Of a stretch of DNA of 64,000 bases, positions 46,359 to 56,828 are shown one piece after another. Within the stretch, counting starts at the first letter, position 1. Every line of letters starts with the position of its first letter. Both the position numbers and the translations under genes were made by a program. Source of the stretch: Macrolepiota albuminosa (Eukaryota; Basidiomycota; Agaricomycetes; Agaricales; Agaricaceae); NCBI GenBank assembly GCA_027475525.1, contig JAMWFC010000051.1:1191205-1255204 (forward strand). The letters are read 5' to 3'. The notes beneath the pieces were generated by a model. That model was not told the origin of the DNA, did no database searches, and saw only the letters and a list, made by a program, of their open reading frames with translations.

Positions 46359-49300
46359 TTAATCCTAGAGGGAAGTAATGTATCGATCAAACTGGTACAT
46401 GTAAACATCAGTCAGAAGACTCACTTGTAAAAACACTCTATCGACCGTAACATTTCAACATCTCCTCCGGTAGCAGTCACAAAATTCACAACGACACCCG
46501 CTCTGAAATAGTTAGATGCAATCGCCGGGGCAACACTGAGTACAAAGTTGATAAATATATAGAAAAACGGGAACAAGGACATGATTCACCGGTGAGCATA
46601 TTCTTCAACCGCTTTAGGAAGATCTTGAAGAGAATGTATCGGCATTTCTAGCAGGCTCGACAAGTAGACACTCACCATAATTAATGATAAGAGAAACGTG
46701 AGAAGTATCAGAGGTTTTGACTTGAACGTCATAAACGACTAGAACTTTAGTTGCGGGCCGCGGGATGACAGAGGTGGAAGTCCTAAATTTATTCAGAGCG
46801 GCCAACTTAGTTCCTGCATTCATGTCGCCATGCTACACCGGGCCGCGTCAAACAAAGATCCAGTCGACGAAGAATGAAAATCACTTACCAAAGGGACAGC
46901 TTCCAAACCTCGACTCGCTAGTTTATACACAACAGAATCCAGTGATGTCATACCGCCAACATGTACAATCGCTTGATTAACCTCAATATCCTCAAAAAGA
47001 TCCGCCAAAGCATCAAGCTTCCACTCTCTCGCTTGAGCCGTCCCGGCACTGGACGACGCACCTCTTCCAGAACCAATGATGCCAAGTCCACCACCAGGTG
47101 CTGGAGCAATGGGATCTGCTCGACCGCTAGCTGTAAAAGCCAAGTATAAATAGTATTGACGGAGACCGCGAGATCCTTGACCGCTGTCTGCATGTGTAAC
47201 GTTTCCGTCGCGTCGGACGAGAACACGGACAGGCTCTCGAAGTTGTATGGCAGAAGCAAGATTCAAGACATCTTGAGGAACTGTGTTGGAAAAAAGAGCA
47301 GTTTGGCGTTCAATCGCAGGAGAACCGCTCAGTAAGGCTTCAGAATTGGATGAAGATCCTGGTACAGCAGAGAATCTGCGACACTGGTTCTGGAAAGGAG
47401 AAGCGATGCCAATACTTGGCTCGACATTATTATTATTACTGAATGGAGTGACGTTTGCGGTTGCGCCTGAGTTGGGCGTCCCAACTGGGCGTGAACGAGG
47501 TGGAGGAAGGAGTTTGACTATATTGAAGACAAAATCATGCAGGTTTCGAGCGATGAGCTGGTCAACTTCATCCAAGACAATGAAACGGACCTCGGCACCG
47601 GAAAGTCCGCCAGAAGTGGTAAAGAGGGCATGGAGCTTTTGTGGGGTACCACAAATGATGTGGGGCATATTCTGTTGTAGGAGTCGCACTTCTTGAGTTA
47701 AGTCAGTATTGGCAGACGTCACTCCTACTCCAAGTGCGGAACGGACACCAATGGGCCCTCCTAGATCTCGAATCATACGCTGTGCCTGCGTTGCTTGATC
47801 CACTGTAGTAGAAATCAAAATAACAGTGGGACCACGATTGGTACAAGCGCTCATGTTCGTGACAGCGATTTGAATGGCTGGAATAACGTATGCAGCAATC
47901 CTTTCTTGTGTAGGAGGTGCTTGGGCAATGATATCCGAGCCTCGTAGTAGAAAAGGCAATGCACGCTGTTGTATCTTGTTGGGCGGGCCAACCCTGATGC
48001 ATATGTGATCAACTGTGAAGAAAGTTACGAATGTGCGCGATCTCACCCAAACTTGGTGAGAGATCTCAGGAGTTCAGGTGTCAAAGACAGCTGCTCCCAC
48101 TTGGTGATCACTGGACCAGAATCTCGTGGCAAGCCACTAGCAAAATTATCACCTTGAGAATCCAAGGCCTAACAAGAGAAGGCATTGTCTTAAAGGTGTA
48201 GAATAACGTTGTAGAATAACGTACCCCGGACGAATCTCGACGGAGAAGGCCTGTGACCGAGCGACGCTTGTCCCGCATTATGCTGTCTTGTCGGCCAACA
48301 TTTGGATCCAGAGCTCTCATTGGTATATCAAGGTTACCAGCAGACCATGTTCGCATAGGAGGATTAGAATGGCGTGACATTGACCGTACTTCGGGTCGAA
48401 GTGGTATTCCATGACCAAGAGCAACTGGGTTCGGGGAAGGTATCGTCTGATTTGGAGCGATGTCGCCATGTTGAGGGTTCATAGCTACAATGGAATTGCT
48501 CCGTAAATCGGTGTTTGTAGACTGCATTTGTTGTGTTTGGATGGCGAGGAGCTGCCCAACGGAAGAAGTCAGAGTATTCAACCGTTGAGATATCGAGGAG
48601 ATATCATCAGACGGTGCTGCTTGATTGGGCGCAATGTTTCCCAGGGATGGTCGCGGATTCAACCTAGGACCGCTTAGCTGAGGCGAAGTAAAGTTGTGGC
48701 CATTGGAATTCGCAGAAGCAAAAGGATCTTTGAAATCGGGTTGAGACGAAACACCTAAAGAACGTTCGACGAGCATATTGACTTTATTCTGAACATCACC
48801 AATGTTACGCTGCAGCTCCCGTGTGACGTATTCGCATTGTACAAGACGGTTCAGGATGTCATGGATAATGGGTGAAGCTTTCAATTGAGTTTCAAAACTC
48901 AAAGCAGAGTCACCAGTGGGAATGAATTGGCTGCCGGAGCCCAACGAAGAGACAGGCGATGATGAAGTATGGTGACCATGGAGAGATGTACCATTGTGAT
49001 ACACGGTAATAGGCGGTGTCGGAATGTGTTCACGACCTTGTCGGAAAGGAAAGAAGGAAGCTCGAAGACCTTGATTTTCGACTCCTCCAGACGTCGGCTC
49101 AGGTGTCTCTAGACTATCATCGCTTTCGGGTAAAGTGTCTAAACTTCCCACAATGCTCGATTCTCTCGTCACTATGTTCTCTATTCCTGGATGTACCTTG
49201 CTTGCGTCAATTGTGCGATACGTCGGCGATCGTCGAGATTGTTCGTATGGCTCTGGAGATGGTTTCGACTTGGAGTCCACAGCATTGTCTACCAGGGGGC

Positions 49301-49481
49301 TGGGGGACGAGGCAGCGGAGCGGTATTCAGAGGACGAAACAGACAAAGAGCGCCGGTCCTGTTCACGCAAAGGGGGGTGGAATCCCAGCCCCAGTCCACT
49401 GACACCCTCATCGTCAACACTGCGCAACCCCCCGGGGAAGAAAGGCATGGATGCAGGATTGAGGGCTGCACTCTGCGCCAT
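46359..49481 (-). CDS. eIF4A-like pseudo-DEAD-box protein with long disordered N-terminus
   Basis: Start 49481 (MAQSAALNPASMPFFPGGLR). About 430 residues of Ser/Pro/Asn-rich sequence include a helical stretch (IIHDILNRLVQCEYVTRELQ, VQNKVNMLVERSLG). A helicase fold follows: WEQLSLTPELLRSLTKFG and, across an intron, VGPPNKIQQRALPFLLRGSD, which match an eIF4A Q motif. Motif I reads QAPPTQERIA (no G-K-T), motif II is DEVD, motif III SNT, the motif V region VYDVQVKTSDTSHVSLIINY, and motif VI EYAHRVAPAIASN, which lacks the H-R-x-G-R-x-x-R arginines. ATP binding and hydrolysis are therefore unlikely. Poly-Asn and Ala/Gly insertions lie inside the core. The last exon (ends about 46430, or after one more short intron at 46359) is uncertain. 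Role unknown; a non-catalytic translation or RNA scaffold is one inference. Confidence 0.85.
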
Positions 49482-49863
49482 AGTTTAAATAGGAAGATGG
49501 CAACTAGTTTGCAACAATCAAACCACAAGGAAAGGTTCGCCATGGATGGAAGTGGTTGGTAAGCTGTTGATTTCCGACAATGAGGAGATTGATCTTACCA
49601 CGACGGTCGTAGAAACAAAGGTAACTACACCGCTTCCATGCGGACAGTGACAGACAATGGACAAGCGAAAGGCCACTGAGTCTTGTGCAATGATTACAAT
49701 GATAGTGTGACACGCTGGCAGGTTAGCCGATCTCATCAAATCTGGGGAAAGCATCAACAATTGGCTTTTGAATGAATCAGAAATGAATCATGATTTGCAT
49801 GATAAGAAACGAGACATCAAAGACATAATCCGCGTAAGTATAAAGAATTATAACTAAATGACT
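49482..49863. other. spacer, pseudo-eIF4A promoter and RRM gene end
   Basis: About 380 bp. Must hold the 5' region of the pseudo-eIF4A gene. No recognisable element. Confidence 0.4.
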
Positions 49864-50784
49864 TTATAATATGCACTTGGCAAAGGAGACACCAAACATA
49901 TTGTGGCGATCATTGGCATTAATCAATAGGGTGGGCTCAGCGGCCAGTCTAAACAAAGGTATGGGTTTGAACGCAACGATACTGAACAGATATTTGTCCA
50001 CACACCGTTTGGGAACTCGATGAAGTCGATTGGGCAAACCCAGCCGCACTGAAAGTCAAGGTAACAAAGGCTGGTAGACTACAAGAATAAAGCTCACTTT
50101 GTGCCTTGCGTAAAACTTCTGGAAGCTCACTCGGTAACTTGGTCACCTAGTAAGATGAGGACATCAGCCAAAAGACTTTCAACAACAAGAGCCACATACC
50201 ACGATCTTTCGTCCGTCGATCTCCGTTCCAGCGAGGGTAAGAGCCTGTTTGGCAGCGGACAGTCCACTAAATGTAACACTTGCGTACCAAAGGTCGATTG
50301 TGTCATTTTCAGGATTAGCAGTCACGACGCTTCCAAGGCTGCAACGGATGATAATGTCGAGTATCTCCCCGCAAGGAGCAAATAGTTCCCGTAGTCTCGA
50401 GACGGTAATGGTAGATCGAAGCTGGTAACAAGTTCGTTGGATCATCAGCAACGGTCAAGCAATATTACGAACGAGTTACATACATTGCCGACGAAAACAT
50501 AGGGGCGGGTGGTTCTCAATGGAACCTGGTCGTGACATCTCCTGATCACCTTTTTCTTCGCAGCGTGAACCGCTTGATACTTCTCTCGTCTTCTTTCTTG
50601 CGTCATTGTAGCCTTCCCGCGATGCGAGTCCGCCCTAGCAAGGGCTTGTGGAACTTTCAAGCCTTGTGGTGCATTTCTTGAGGCTGATTTTAACTCCTGG
50701 TTGACCGAGATGTTAGTAAAAGCGATCTGGAATTTACAGAAAAAGACAAACTTTTTTGGTTTCAGGCAGAGCTGAGAAACGCAT
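49864..50784 (-). CDS. RRM-domain protein, function unknown
   Basis: Start 50784 (MRFSALPETKK); a short intron joins to ELKSASRNAPQGLKVPQALA and a basic helix (QERRREKYQAVHAAKKKVIR). One RNA-recognition motif follows: RPYVFVGNV (RNP2), then TVSRLRELFAPCGEILDIII, DLWYASVTFSGLSAAKQAL (a weak RNP1) and GTEIDGRKIVV. The tail VTKLPSELPEVLRKAQ continues through an intron to a poorly conserved end, stop 49864-49866. RNP1 lacks the usual aromatic G-F/Y-G-F/Y pattern, so RNA contacts may differ. I do not recognise the orthologue. Probably nuclear or nucleolar from the basic helix (inference). About five introns; exon ends after the RRM are less certain. Confidence 0.75.
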
Positions 50785-51140
50785 GACAGTAGGAGAGATG
50801 GATAGAGTATAGAGTAACCTGGTTTGAGAAGGAGCAGCAGTGTTCAGTGGTTTGATTTAAATACTAGGCTACTTTAAGCTTTAATACTAGGCTACCCTGG
50901 ATGGCCAAAGCATAAACAAGTATCTTTGGCCGGTTTGTCATTGTCAGTCCCGCGTGTTGACAAGGGTGGCGCATAAAAGCGAACAATGTTCTGGATCATA
51001 TATGAATGGTATGAATTTCACAGGATTTACTTGTGGCCGCCTCTGGCCTCAGAGTAGCACGTGGTGAGGTGGCCAATTCAACTTTTCTCAGTGTCAGCAT
51101 TGCCGCAACTACTAGTGTTCGCATTCGTCAACTCTCAGCT
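50785..51140. promoter_or_regulatory. divergent promoter spacer, RRM gene / FMC1
   Basis: About 356 bp between divergent starts. Contains two near-identical copies of AATACTAGGCTAC about 27 bp apart (near 50861 and 50883); these could be binding sites or a slippage duplication. Confidence 0.4.
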
Positions 51141-51551
51141 ATGTCACAATTAACCCATATATATCGTGATATTCTCCGTGAGCTGAGGAAGTCGGTGAGC
51201 TATCGCAGACTCATTCGTAAATTCAACCTCAATTCTTCCAGGCAGTGGCTCCTCGAAAAGCTAACAGGGCCGTGGCTTCCAACTTTCGTTCAATAGCAAA
51301 TGAATACCGGATATCTGGGTCGCTGCCCGTTCTTCAGGACCTTCAAAACGCGTTGTTGTTTCTCAGATCCCAGCGAAAGCACAAGGTCATTTCATTCATG
51401 CACATTCGTCCTCTCATAATTATAATGCATGGAACTCCAGATACTAATAGATAGATATAATCCTTTGATCGATCTCACGGCCGAAGAACGAATAAAAGCG
51501 ACGGCTCGGAGAGTTGGCCTGGACATGCCGATTGAACACAAGCCTGAGTGA
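51141..51551 (+). CDS. FMC1: FMC1-type mitochondrial assembly factor (LYR-like)
   Basis: Small matrix protein that assists ATP synthase F1 assembly in yeast. Start ATG 51141 gives MSQLTHIYRDILRELRKS, the LYR-like helix. A 45-nt intron leads to AVAPRKANRAVASNFRSIAN and LQDLQNALLFLRSQRKHK, and another intron to RYNPLIDLTAEERIKATARR and VGLDMPIEHKPE, stop 51549-51551. The R-Y-N-P...L-T-x-x-E-R-I-x-x-T-A-x-R-V-G-L tail is diagnostic of the fungal FMC1 family. About 105 aa. An upstream non-ATG extension (51033) is not needed. Confidence 0.9.
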
Positions 51552-51942
51552 GGCTGTAACATGTGAAGAGTCATTGGAGCGGAAAATTTATGTGGTTTTG
51601 TCACGTACAAGCTGCCCACATGTCTCTCGCATCCTCAAAACTTTGAACTAGATGCTTGAGGTACTTGCAACCTTCTTGTTTGAAGACGTTGGGCTTTAGT
51701 GAATTTTATACTCATATATTCCAAAATAAATTTCTTTATGGAGTTTTATTTTTCTGCCAATCGAGCACAACAAATACTTCTGATTTGTCAAGAGCAACTG
51801 GCCAGAGACCGAGTATTAATGCTCAAATTCTGAGATAGGCTTGACAGTTGTTCAAACTGACTATATTTGTGACAGATTCATTCGCTCGTGCCTTAGAGTT
51901 GATTAACCCCAATTTTGCTGTTCCAAACACGGGACAACAGAG
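51552..51942. other. spacer, FMC1 / SUA5
   Basis: About 390 bp, AT-rich, between same-strand genes. Nothing recognised beyond the implied terminator and promoter. Confidence 0.4.
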
Positions 51943-53187
51943 ATGTCCACTTTGACGAAATTCTGGAGAACGTTGAAACGAACGTACTCGCTCATCATGG
52001 TTCCAGTATCTACGCGTGTCCTTAAATGCGATCCTTCCGCCATTCATTTCTATACCGATCTAGACAAACCAGAGATTACCTGCCCAGAGACCCTATCTGC
52101 CTTGGAGATTGCCTCGCATCATCTCGTCGACCTTTCCGAGCCTGTTGCCTTTCCTACGGAGACGGTATATGGCCTGGGGGCCGTGGCGTTGAGCATTTCC
52201 GCGTCCACTCGAATATATACCACGAAGGGCCGGCCATCCGATAATCCTTTGATTGTTCATGTCTCGTCTCATGCGATGCTTAATTCCTTGCTCCCAGACG
52301 GTTATGTCTTGTCAAAAGCTTATCGGGCTCTGATTAAAAACTTCTGGCCAGGAGCGTTAACTTTGCTATTCCCAAGAAACCCTGCGATTGTTCCGTCTGT
52401 CATTACTGCAGGACATTCAAGTGTAGCGATCAGGATGCCCTCTCACCCAGTCGCTCGGGCATTGATTGCTGTGGCGAATGTCCCTTTAGCAGCTCCCAGT
52501 GCCAACAGCTCAGGGAAACCTAGTCCCACTCGGGCAGAGCATGTTCTCGGGGATCTTAATGGCAAGATCAGTGTCATCCTTGACGGTGGTGCTTGTGAGG
52601 TTGGGTTGGAAAGTACAGTCGTTGACGGACTCCACGAAGATGGAAAGCTACGTATTTTGAGGCCCGGGGGTATCACTGTTGAAAGCATTCGACGTATTCT
52701 GGAAAAAGAGATGTGTGATTCTGACGAGATTCCAGACGTTCTGGTACATCGCCGTGATTACGCAGATGAAGAAATGGAGTTGGCACCCACAACACCTGGC
52801 ATGAAGTACAGACATTACGCGCCGTCAGTCCCCTTGACTCTCTTGATGACTACTTCGCCTCCTCCTCCCAGTGAACCGACCCTCTCAATCTCTCAGCTCT
52901 TTGATTCGCTCAAGACCACACAATCCCTCAAAGTTGGAATCTTGGCTCCTACCGATTCAGCTTTATGGGATATGTTGCCTTCCGATGGTTTTCAATGGTA
53001 CCGGTATCCACTAGGGCCTGCGGCAGAACCAGCAGTTTCTGCGCATCGTCTTTTCCATGGTTTAATCACACTCGAGCGTGAAGGTGTTAATTTGATGTTC
53101 ATAGAGGAAATAAAAGAGGACAGGGAAGGATTTGCAGTCATGAATCGCGTCAGAAAGGCAGCTGGTGACATTCGTTGGATTGCGTGA
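51943..53187 (+). CDS. SUA5: threonylcarbamoyl-AMP synthase SUA5
   Basis: Makes L-threonylcarbamoyl-AMP for t6A37 of ANN-decoding tRNAs. One uninterrupted 414-codon frame, unusual in this intron-rich window. Start ATG 51943 (MSTLTKFWRTLKRTYSLIMV); a second ATG 18 codons on could give a cytosolic form and the first a mitochondrial one, as known for yeast Sua5 (inference). YrdC domain, about residues 45-235: PVAFPTETVYGLGAVALS, IYTTKGRPSDNPLIVHV, NFWPGALTLLF, SVAIRMPSHPVARALI, PLAAPSANSSGKPSPT, GLESTVVDG and LRILRPGGIT. The Sua5 linker TTPGMKYRHYAPSVPL and the C-terminal Rossmann-like domain (VGILAPTDSALW ... INLMFIEE-type end) complete it. Confidence 0.96.
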   Translation: MSTLTKFWRTLKRTYSLIMVPVSTRVLKCDPSAIHFYTDLDKPEITCPETLSALEIASHHLVDLSEPVAFPTETVYGLGAVALSISASTRIYTTKGRPSDNPLIVHVSSHAMLNSLLPDGYVLSKAYRALIKNFWPGALTLLFPRNPAIVPSVITAGHSSVAIRMPSHPVARALIAVANVPLAAPSANSSGKPSPTRAEHVLGDLNGKISVILDGGACEVGLESTVVDGLHEDGKLRILRPGGITVESIRRILEKEMCDSDEIPDVLVHRRDYADEEMELAPTTPGMKYRHYAPSVPLTLLMTTSPPPPSEPTLSISQLFDSLKTTQSLKVGILAPTDSALWDMLPSDGFQWYRYPLGPAAEPAVSAHRLFHGLITLEREGVNLMFIEEIKEDREGFAVMNRVRKAAGDIRWIA

Positions 53188-53865
53188 AGAATATCCATGT
53201 CGTTGATTCCTTGGAGTCTCAAGCCGTCGGAATATTCCCACCAACATGTGGCCCTGCCTGACATCAGAAATCATGTCTAGCCTCGTGTTAATTCTTCCGA
53301 GGTGGTTTTAAGCGATGTTACTGCCAGGATAAAGTGTGGTATAAATATGTAAGCAAGCTCTGTGTGGGTAGTAGGCTATTCATGCTAACGGTTTGACGAC
53401 CTTAAGCCTTGGAATATCAGATATGTCTCTAAGTACTTGAGAAACTTTACCGTTGCCTGCCGGTCTCGTCAGGGAGGGAAAACGTGTTTGGAGGCATGTT
53501 CACGGAATGTGCCGCGAATCAAAATATTGCTATGTTCTGATCATGTGACACTGGATAAGTCTCCGCTGGCTGAAAGGGAGAGGATGCGCCTCATTCCCCC
53601 GCTTCAAGTTCACTTTCTTTGCAGCGCTCCTCATGTTGATGGCGGAAAACCGTCGCGCCAACCGTTTGTCGACGGAACGTCGAGGAGCATCTATATATAA
53701 GGCCAAATGCTATGTTACCGTCTTCGTCACTGTCATCGCTTTCATTCTGCTCGAAAAAACATTCGACGAGCATAACACTCCGGTTCCACAAAAATGGAAG
53801 CAATTTGTAAGTAATACGCTAAAGTTTTCGAACCTTTCCTCACTTCACATGGACTCAAAGGTCTA
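53188..53865. promoter_or_regulatory. long 5' region of HMG-box gene
   Basis: About 680 bp. An ATG-initiated frame (53633-53866, 77 codons) ends one base into the HMG-box start codon and could act as an upstream ORF in a long leader, as is common for fungal regulators. Nothing else recognised. Confidence 0.4.
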
Positions 53866-55342
53866 ATGAAGCAAGAGGATAACGACACCTCTCTCTATTC
53901 ACAGTTTCTTACCATGACTACGCTGCCTACATATCCTGATCAGCTAAAGTCTGAAAAGACTTTGTTCGGCGACTGGTCATTTTCCAATGCACTTGCTCAT
54001 CACATGTCCTCGAATATCGTCGATCCTTCCGTTCAATCTCAGTGTCCCGTTACTTGTGTAACCGGTCATGAACACGACGCGAATCTCCCTGCTCCTTTCA
54101 TGTTCCATGATCAGTCGAGTGCTGATCGTTCTTCGACTGCTACTCACGATTTGGCGTCTCCAACCTCTTCATCTTCTCCGCTGATGTCTGAACCGTCAAA
54201 CACCACCCCATCACATATCCCTCGACCTCCAAACGCGTTCATGCTGTACCGATCCGATTTTCTCAAGCGAGGAATTATACCGGCTCACGTCGAACGCCGC
54301 CAACAAAATCTTAGCCGCATTGCAGGTCAATGCTGGAATCTCCTCCCACCGGAAGAAAAGGCGCAATGGCAGGAACGAGCGGCACAGGCTCTTCTCGAAC
54401 ACCAAAAGCGGAATCCCGATTACAAGTTCACTCCTGCGCCACGAGGATCCCGTCGTACAAAGGTCAAGGGTCGGTCAGACAACGACGAGGACGTTGCCGA
54501 TGGAGGGGACCGTATCAGGCAGATTCGAGAAAAGTACGCGCGTATCGCTGGGCCTACCGTGCCGCCCACACGACGTCGACGTCCCAAGGGCCAGAACTCG
54601 AGTCGTGATTTGGACACAACACCCGCCGATATAAACCCTTTTGTGGAAACCATCCAGACCCCTCTTCCATCTTCTATCCCTCCATCTCCCTGTTCGTCGG
54701 TCTCTTCGCCCGAGTTTGACACCATTCGAGAAACCCCTCTTCCTCCGTTTTTCCCTCGTCATACTATCCCCCACATCGTCCCCCCGCGGCGACCATCGAC
54801 TTCCCTTGGATTTGCCACGGGATGCACTGTGCGGGATGGGGCATTGCCACGAACTGGCTTGATGATTACCCGACCCTCATCTGCGGCCTCAGATACTGAC
54901 TTGACTATGTATATGAAGGACCTGGATATTGTGAGTTTCCTTTGTTTCCTGTGTTCGGAGCTGTCCTGACACGACTGTATAGACCCCGACAGCTCCTACC
55001 TTTGCTAAAAGACCTTCATCTGTGTCATCAGGATCGCCGCCACAACAGATCAAAGAAATAGATCTATTTCTTCCTGAACTTCCTATTCCTCAGGATCACT
55101 TTATCTTACCTGCATCAACTCCAGCTTTGCACGCGCCGGCTGCCATCGATGTTCTTCCTGCTGCTTCCGACACCGATGCGGACTCGTTGCTTGAATCACT
55201 CTACTCTGATGCATTTGCATTCAATTTACCAATAATCCCTGCTGAAGAGCTTTTCGAGCCTCTGCAGAATCCCTATGCATTCCATTACGAACTTTCCCCT
55301 GTTCAATCCCCTTGGAGCTACCTTGATACGTCTTTGGATTGA
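53866..55342 (+). CDS. HMG-box (MATA-HMG type) transcription factor
   Basis: Nuclear sequence-specific DNA-binding protein. Two exons, 53866-54930 and 54983-55342, with a 52-nt intron, giving 474 aa. The HMG box (about residues 121-190) reads HIPRPPNAFMLYRSDFLKRG, QNLSRIAGQCWNLLPPEEKA and ALLEHQKRNPDYKFTP. The IPRPPNAFxLYR start and R-x-x-x-S-x-x-x-G-x-x-W spacing are those of fungal mating-type/Prf1/Ste11-like HMG proteins. A basic stretch (TRRRRPKGQN) may be a nuclear signal. The flanks are Ser/Pro/Thr-rich, and the C-terminus has acidic clusters (ASDTDADSLLESLYSDAF) likely for activation. In mushrooms such factors control mating or fruiting; which one this is cannot be told here. Confidence 0.92.
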
Positions 55343-55903
55343 CTGGTTCACATCTAACCTTCTCTCTGGCGCGTTTTTAGACTCATGAATACTTCAACTT
55401 TATACCATCGCAACCTATCGCTGTATTGCTAGCTTTACTTACCATTCTTTCCAAATTTCATCTCTGTAGATTCTGGATGACCTCACTGTATTGTAGTTTC
55501 TTGGATTATGACTCACGACCTTATGACGACCATGATCAACCCTCGTAATTGTTTCTTTATCAATCTATGTGTCTATCACTTGACAAACGACGTAAGATTA
55601 GGAATACTGATTCCGAACACTAGGGTATGAACCAAGAAAATGAAAACTGTTACTCGCGGCCAGTCCCACTCGGATATCCTGAACAACGGCATATGGGGTG
55701 CACACAGACCCTTTCCGCTGCTTTGCTGAATTCCGCGGCAAGTGAAAGACAAGCAAAGTGTGCGAGAGCGGAATCAAGGTCACGGTGACTGACCACATAT
55801 TGGCGTGGTAGTAGAAGTTCTAATCACGGATAAGAAAAAATGTAAGATTAAATGCTTAAATGACAAAAGGGTAAGCTAAAATGTAAGGGTTGAATCAAAG
55901 GTT
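55343..55903. other. convergent 3' spacer
   Basis: About 560 bp between convergent stops, low in coding potential. No RNA gene or repeat recognised. Confidence 0.4.
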
Positions 55904-56497
55904 CTAGTCCGCCGTAACGCGCATAATCATCTGTTCGAGCTTATCATCCACCACTCGGAGGGCATTCATAACCTCTTCGTTATCCGACACCACAAGCGAG
56001 GAGGGGAGGTGATAGAACACGGTCGTCAGAGATCTGTCTGGGTCCTGGACGACCATTAAACGCGGAGGGATATTGTACCCCGCACGGACGTCGTGCCGCA
56101 AGAAAGTCTCCGCGATAATAGGGTTGCCGATCGTGTACACCACCGCAGGGGGCGTGTTCCCCGCGCCGTGGTAGACGTTCAACCATTTATCATGGTTCAT
56201 TTCGAAAAAATACCTATTCACCTTTTCCTGTTCATCGTCTGTTGTATATATACTGAGGGCGGAAAAAGGGGAGAGAGAGACTCACGCGAAGTCTTTGCCC
56301 CCCATGGCTGCGTTGACGCCATCCACAAAGTCCTGCTTTGTCTTTGCGGACTTCATCGTCAGCAGGAGCCCGAGCCCGCCTGTCGCTGTCGAGGGTTTGT
56401 TGATTTCTAAGTCGAGGCGTCTGATGACCTCGGGAAATGCCAGTGTCGTTTCGTACGTCACCATTTGCGCGGTGAATGCCGTCGTCGTTTTCTTCAT
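55904..56497 (-). CDS. DUF302-like protein
   Basis: Two exons, 56286-56497 and 55904-56213, give 174 codons. N-terminus MKKTTTAFTAQMVTYETTLA, then FPEVIRRLDLEINK and MKSAKTKQDFVDGVNAAMGG. After the intron: HDKWLNVYHG, PPAVVYTIGNPIIAETFLRH, VRAGYNIPPRLMVVQD, LTTVFYHLPSSLVV and a terminal helix. The layout (a helix, a strand pair ending in Y-x-x-G-N-P-x-x-A, then the P-x-x-x-x-V strand) resembles the DUF302 (TT1751-like) fold of bacteria and fungi. Biochemical function is unknown. No signal peptide. Divergent from DBP8. Confidence 0.75.
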
Positions 56498-56828
56498 TGG
56501 TAGGGTGGGGTCTACTATGTAGGGGACGTCTGAAAACTGGCAGGCTTTTCAAAGCGGACCAAGGTGAGTGAGAAAAAATCAAAAAAAAAGAGAAACGTTC
56601 CAAGCCCTTTCGGACATGGACATCGGCCGCTGTACATTACTGATGGACAGACGTCAAATAAAAATTTACCGACGGTCCGTCCAGTCATGACCGCCGCTCG
56701 ATAAAAAAGTAGAATAGAAATGTGCGCGTAATTGCCCGTTTTGTATGGAAGTAGGAAGTATCCGGTAATGCATCAAGTTGCCGGATATATGTAAATCAAA
56801 AGTTTTTCAACGTGACGAGATCTACTCC
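56498..56828. promoter_or_regulatory. divergent promoter spacer, DUF302 / DBP8
   Basis: About 330 bp. An upstream ATG at 56778 is in frame with DBP8 and would add 17 residues; the later ATG is preferred because [10 protein letters not shown] resembles a usual start. No other site recognised. Confidence 0.4.

Noticed and set aside
48200..48226. short tandem repeat GTAGAATAACGT
   Set aside because: A 13-bp doublet inside an intron of the pseudo-eIF4A gene; ordinary slippage.
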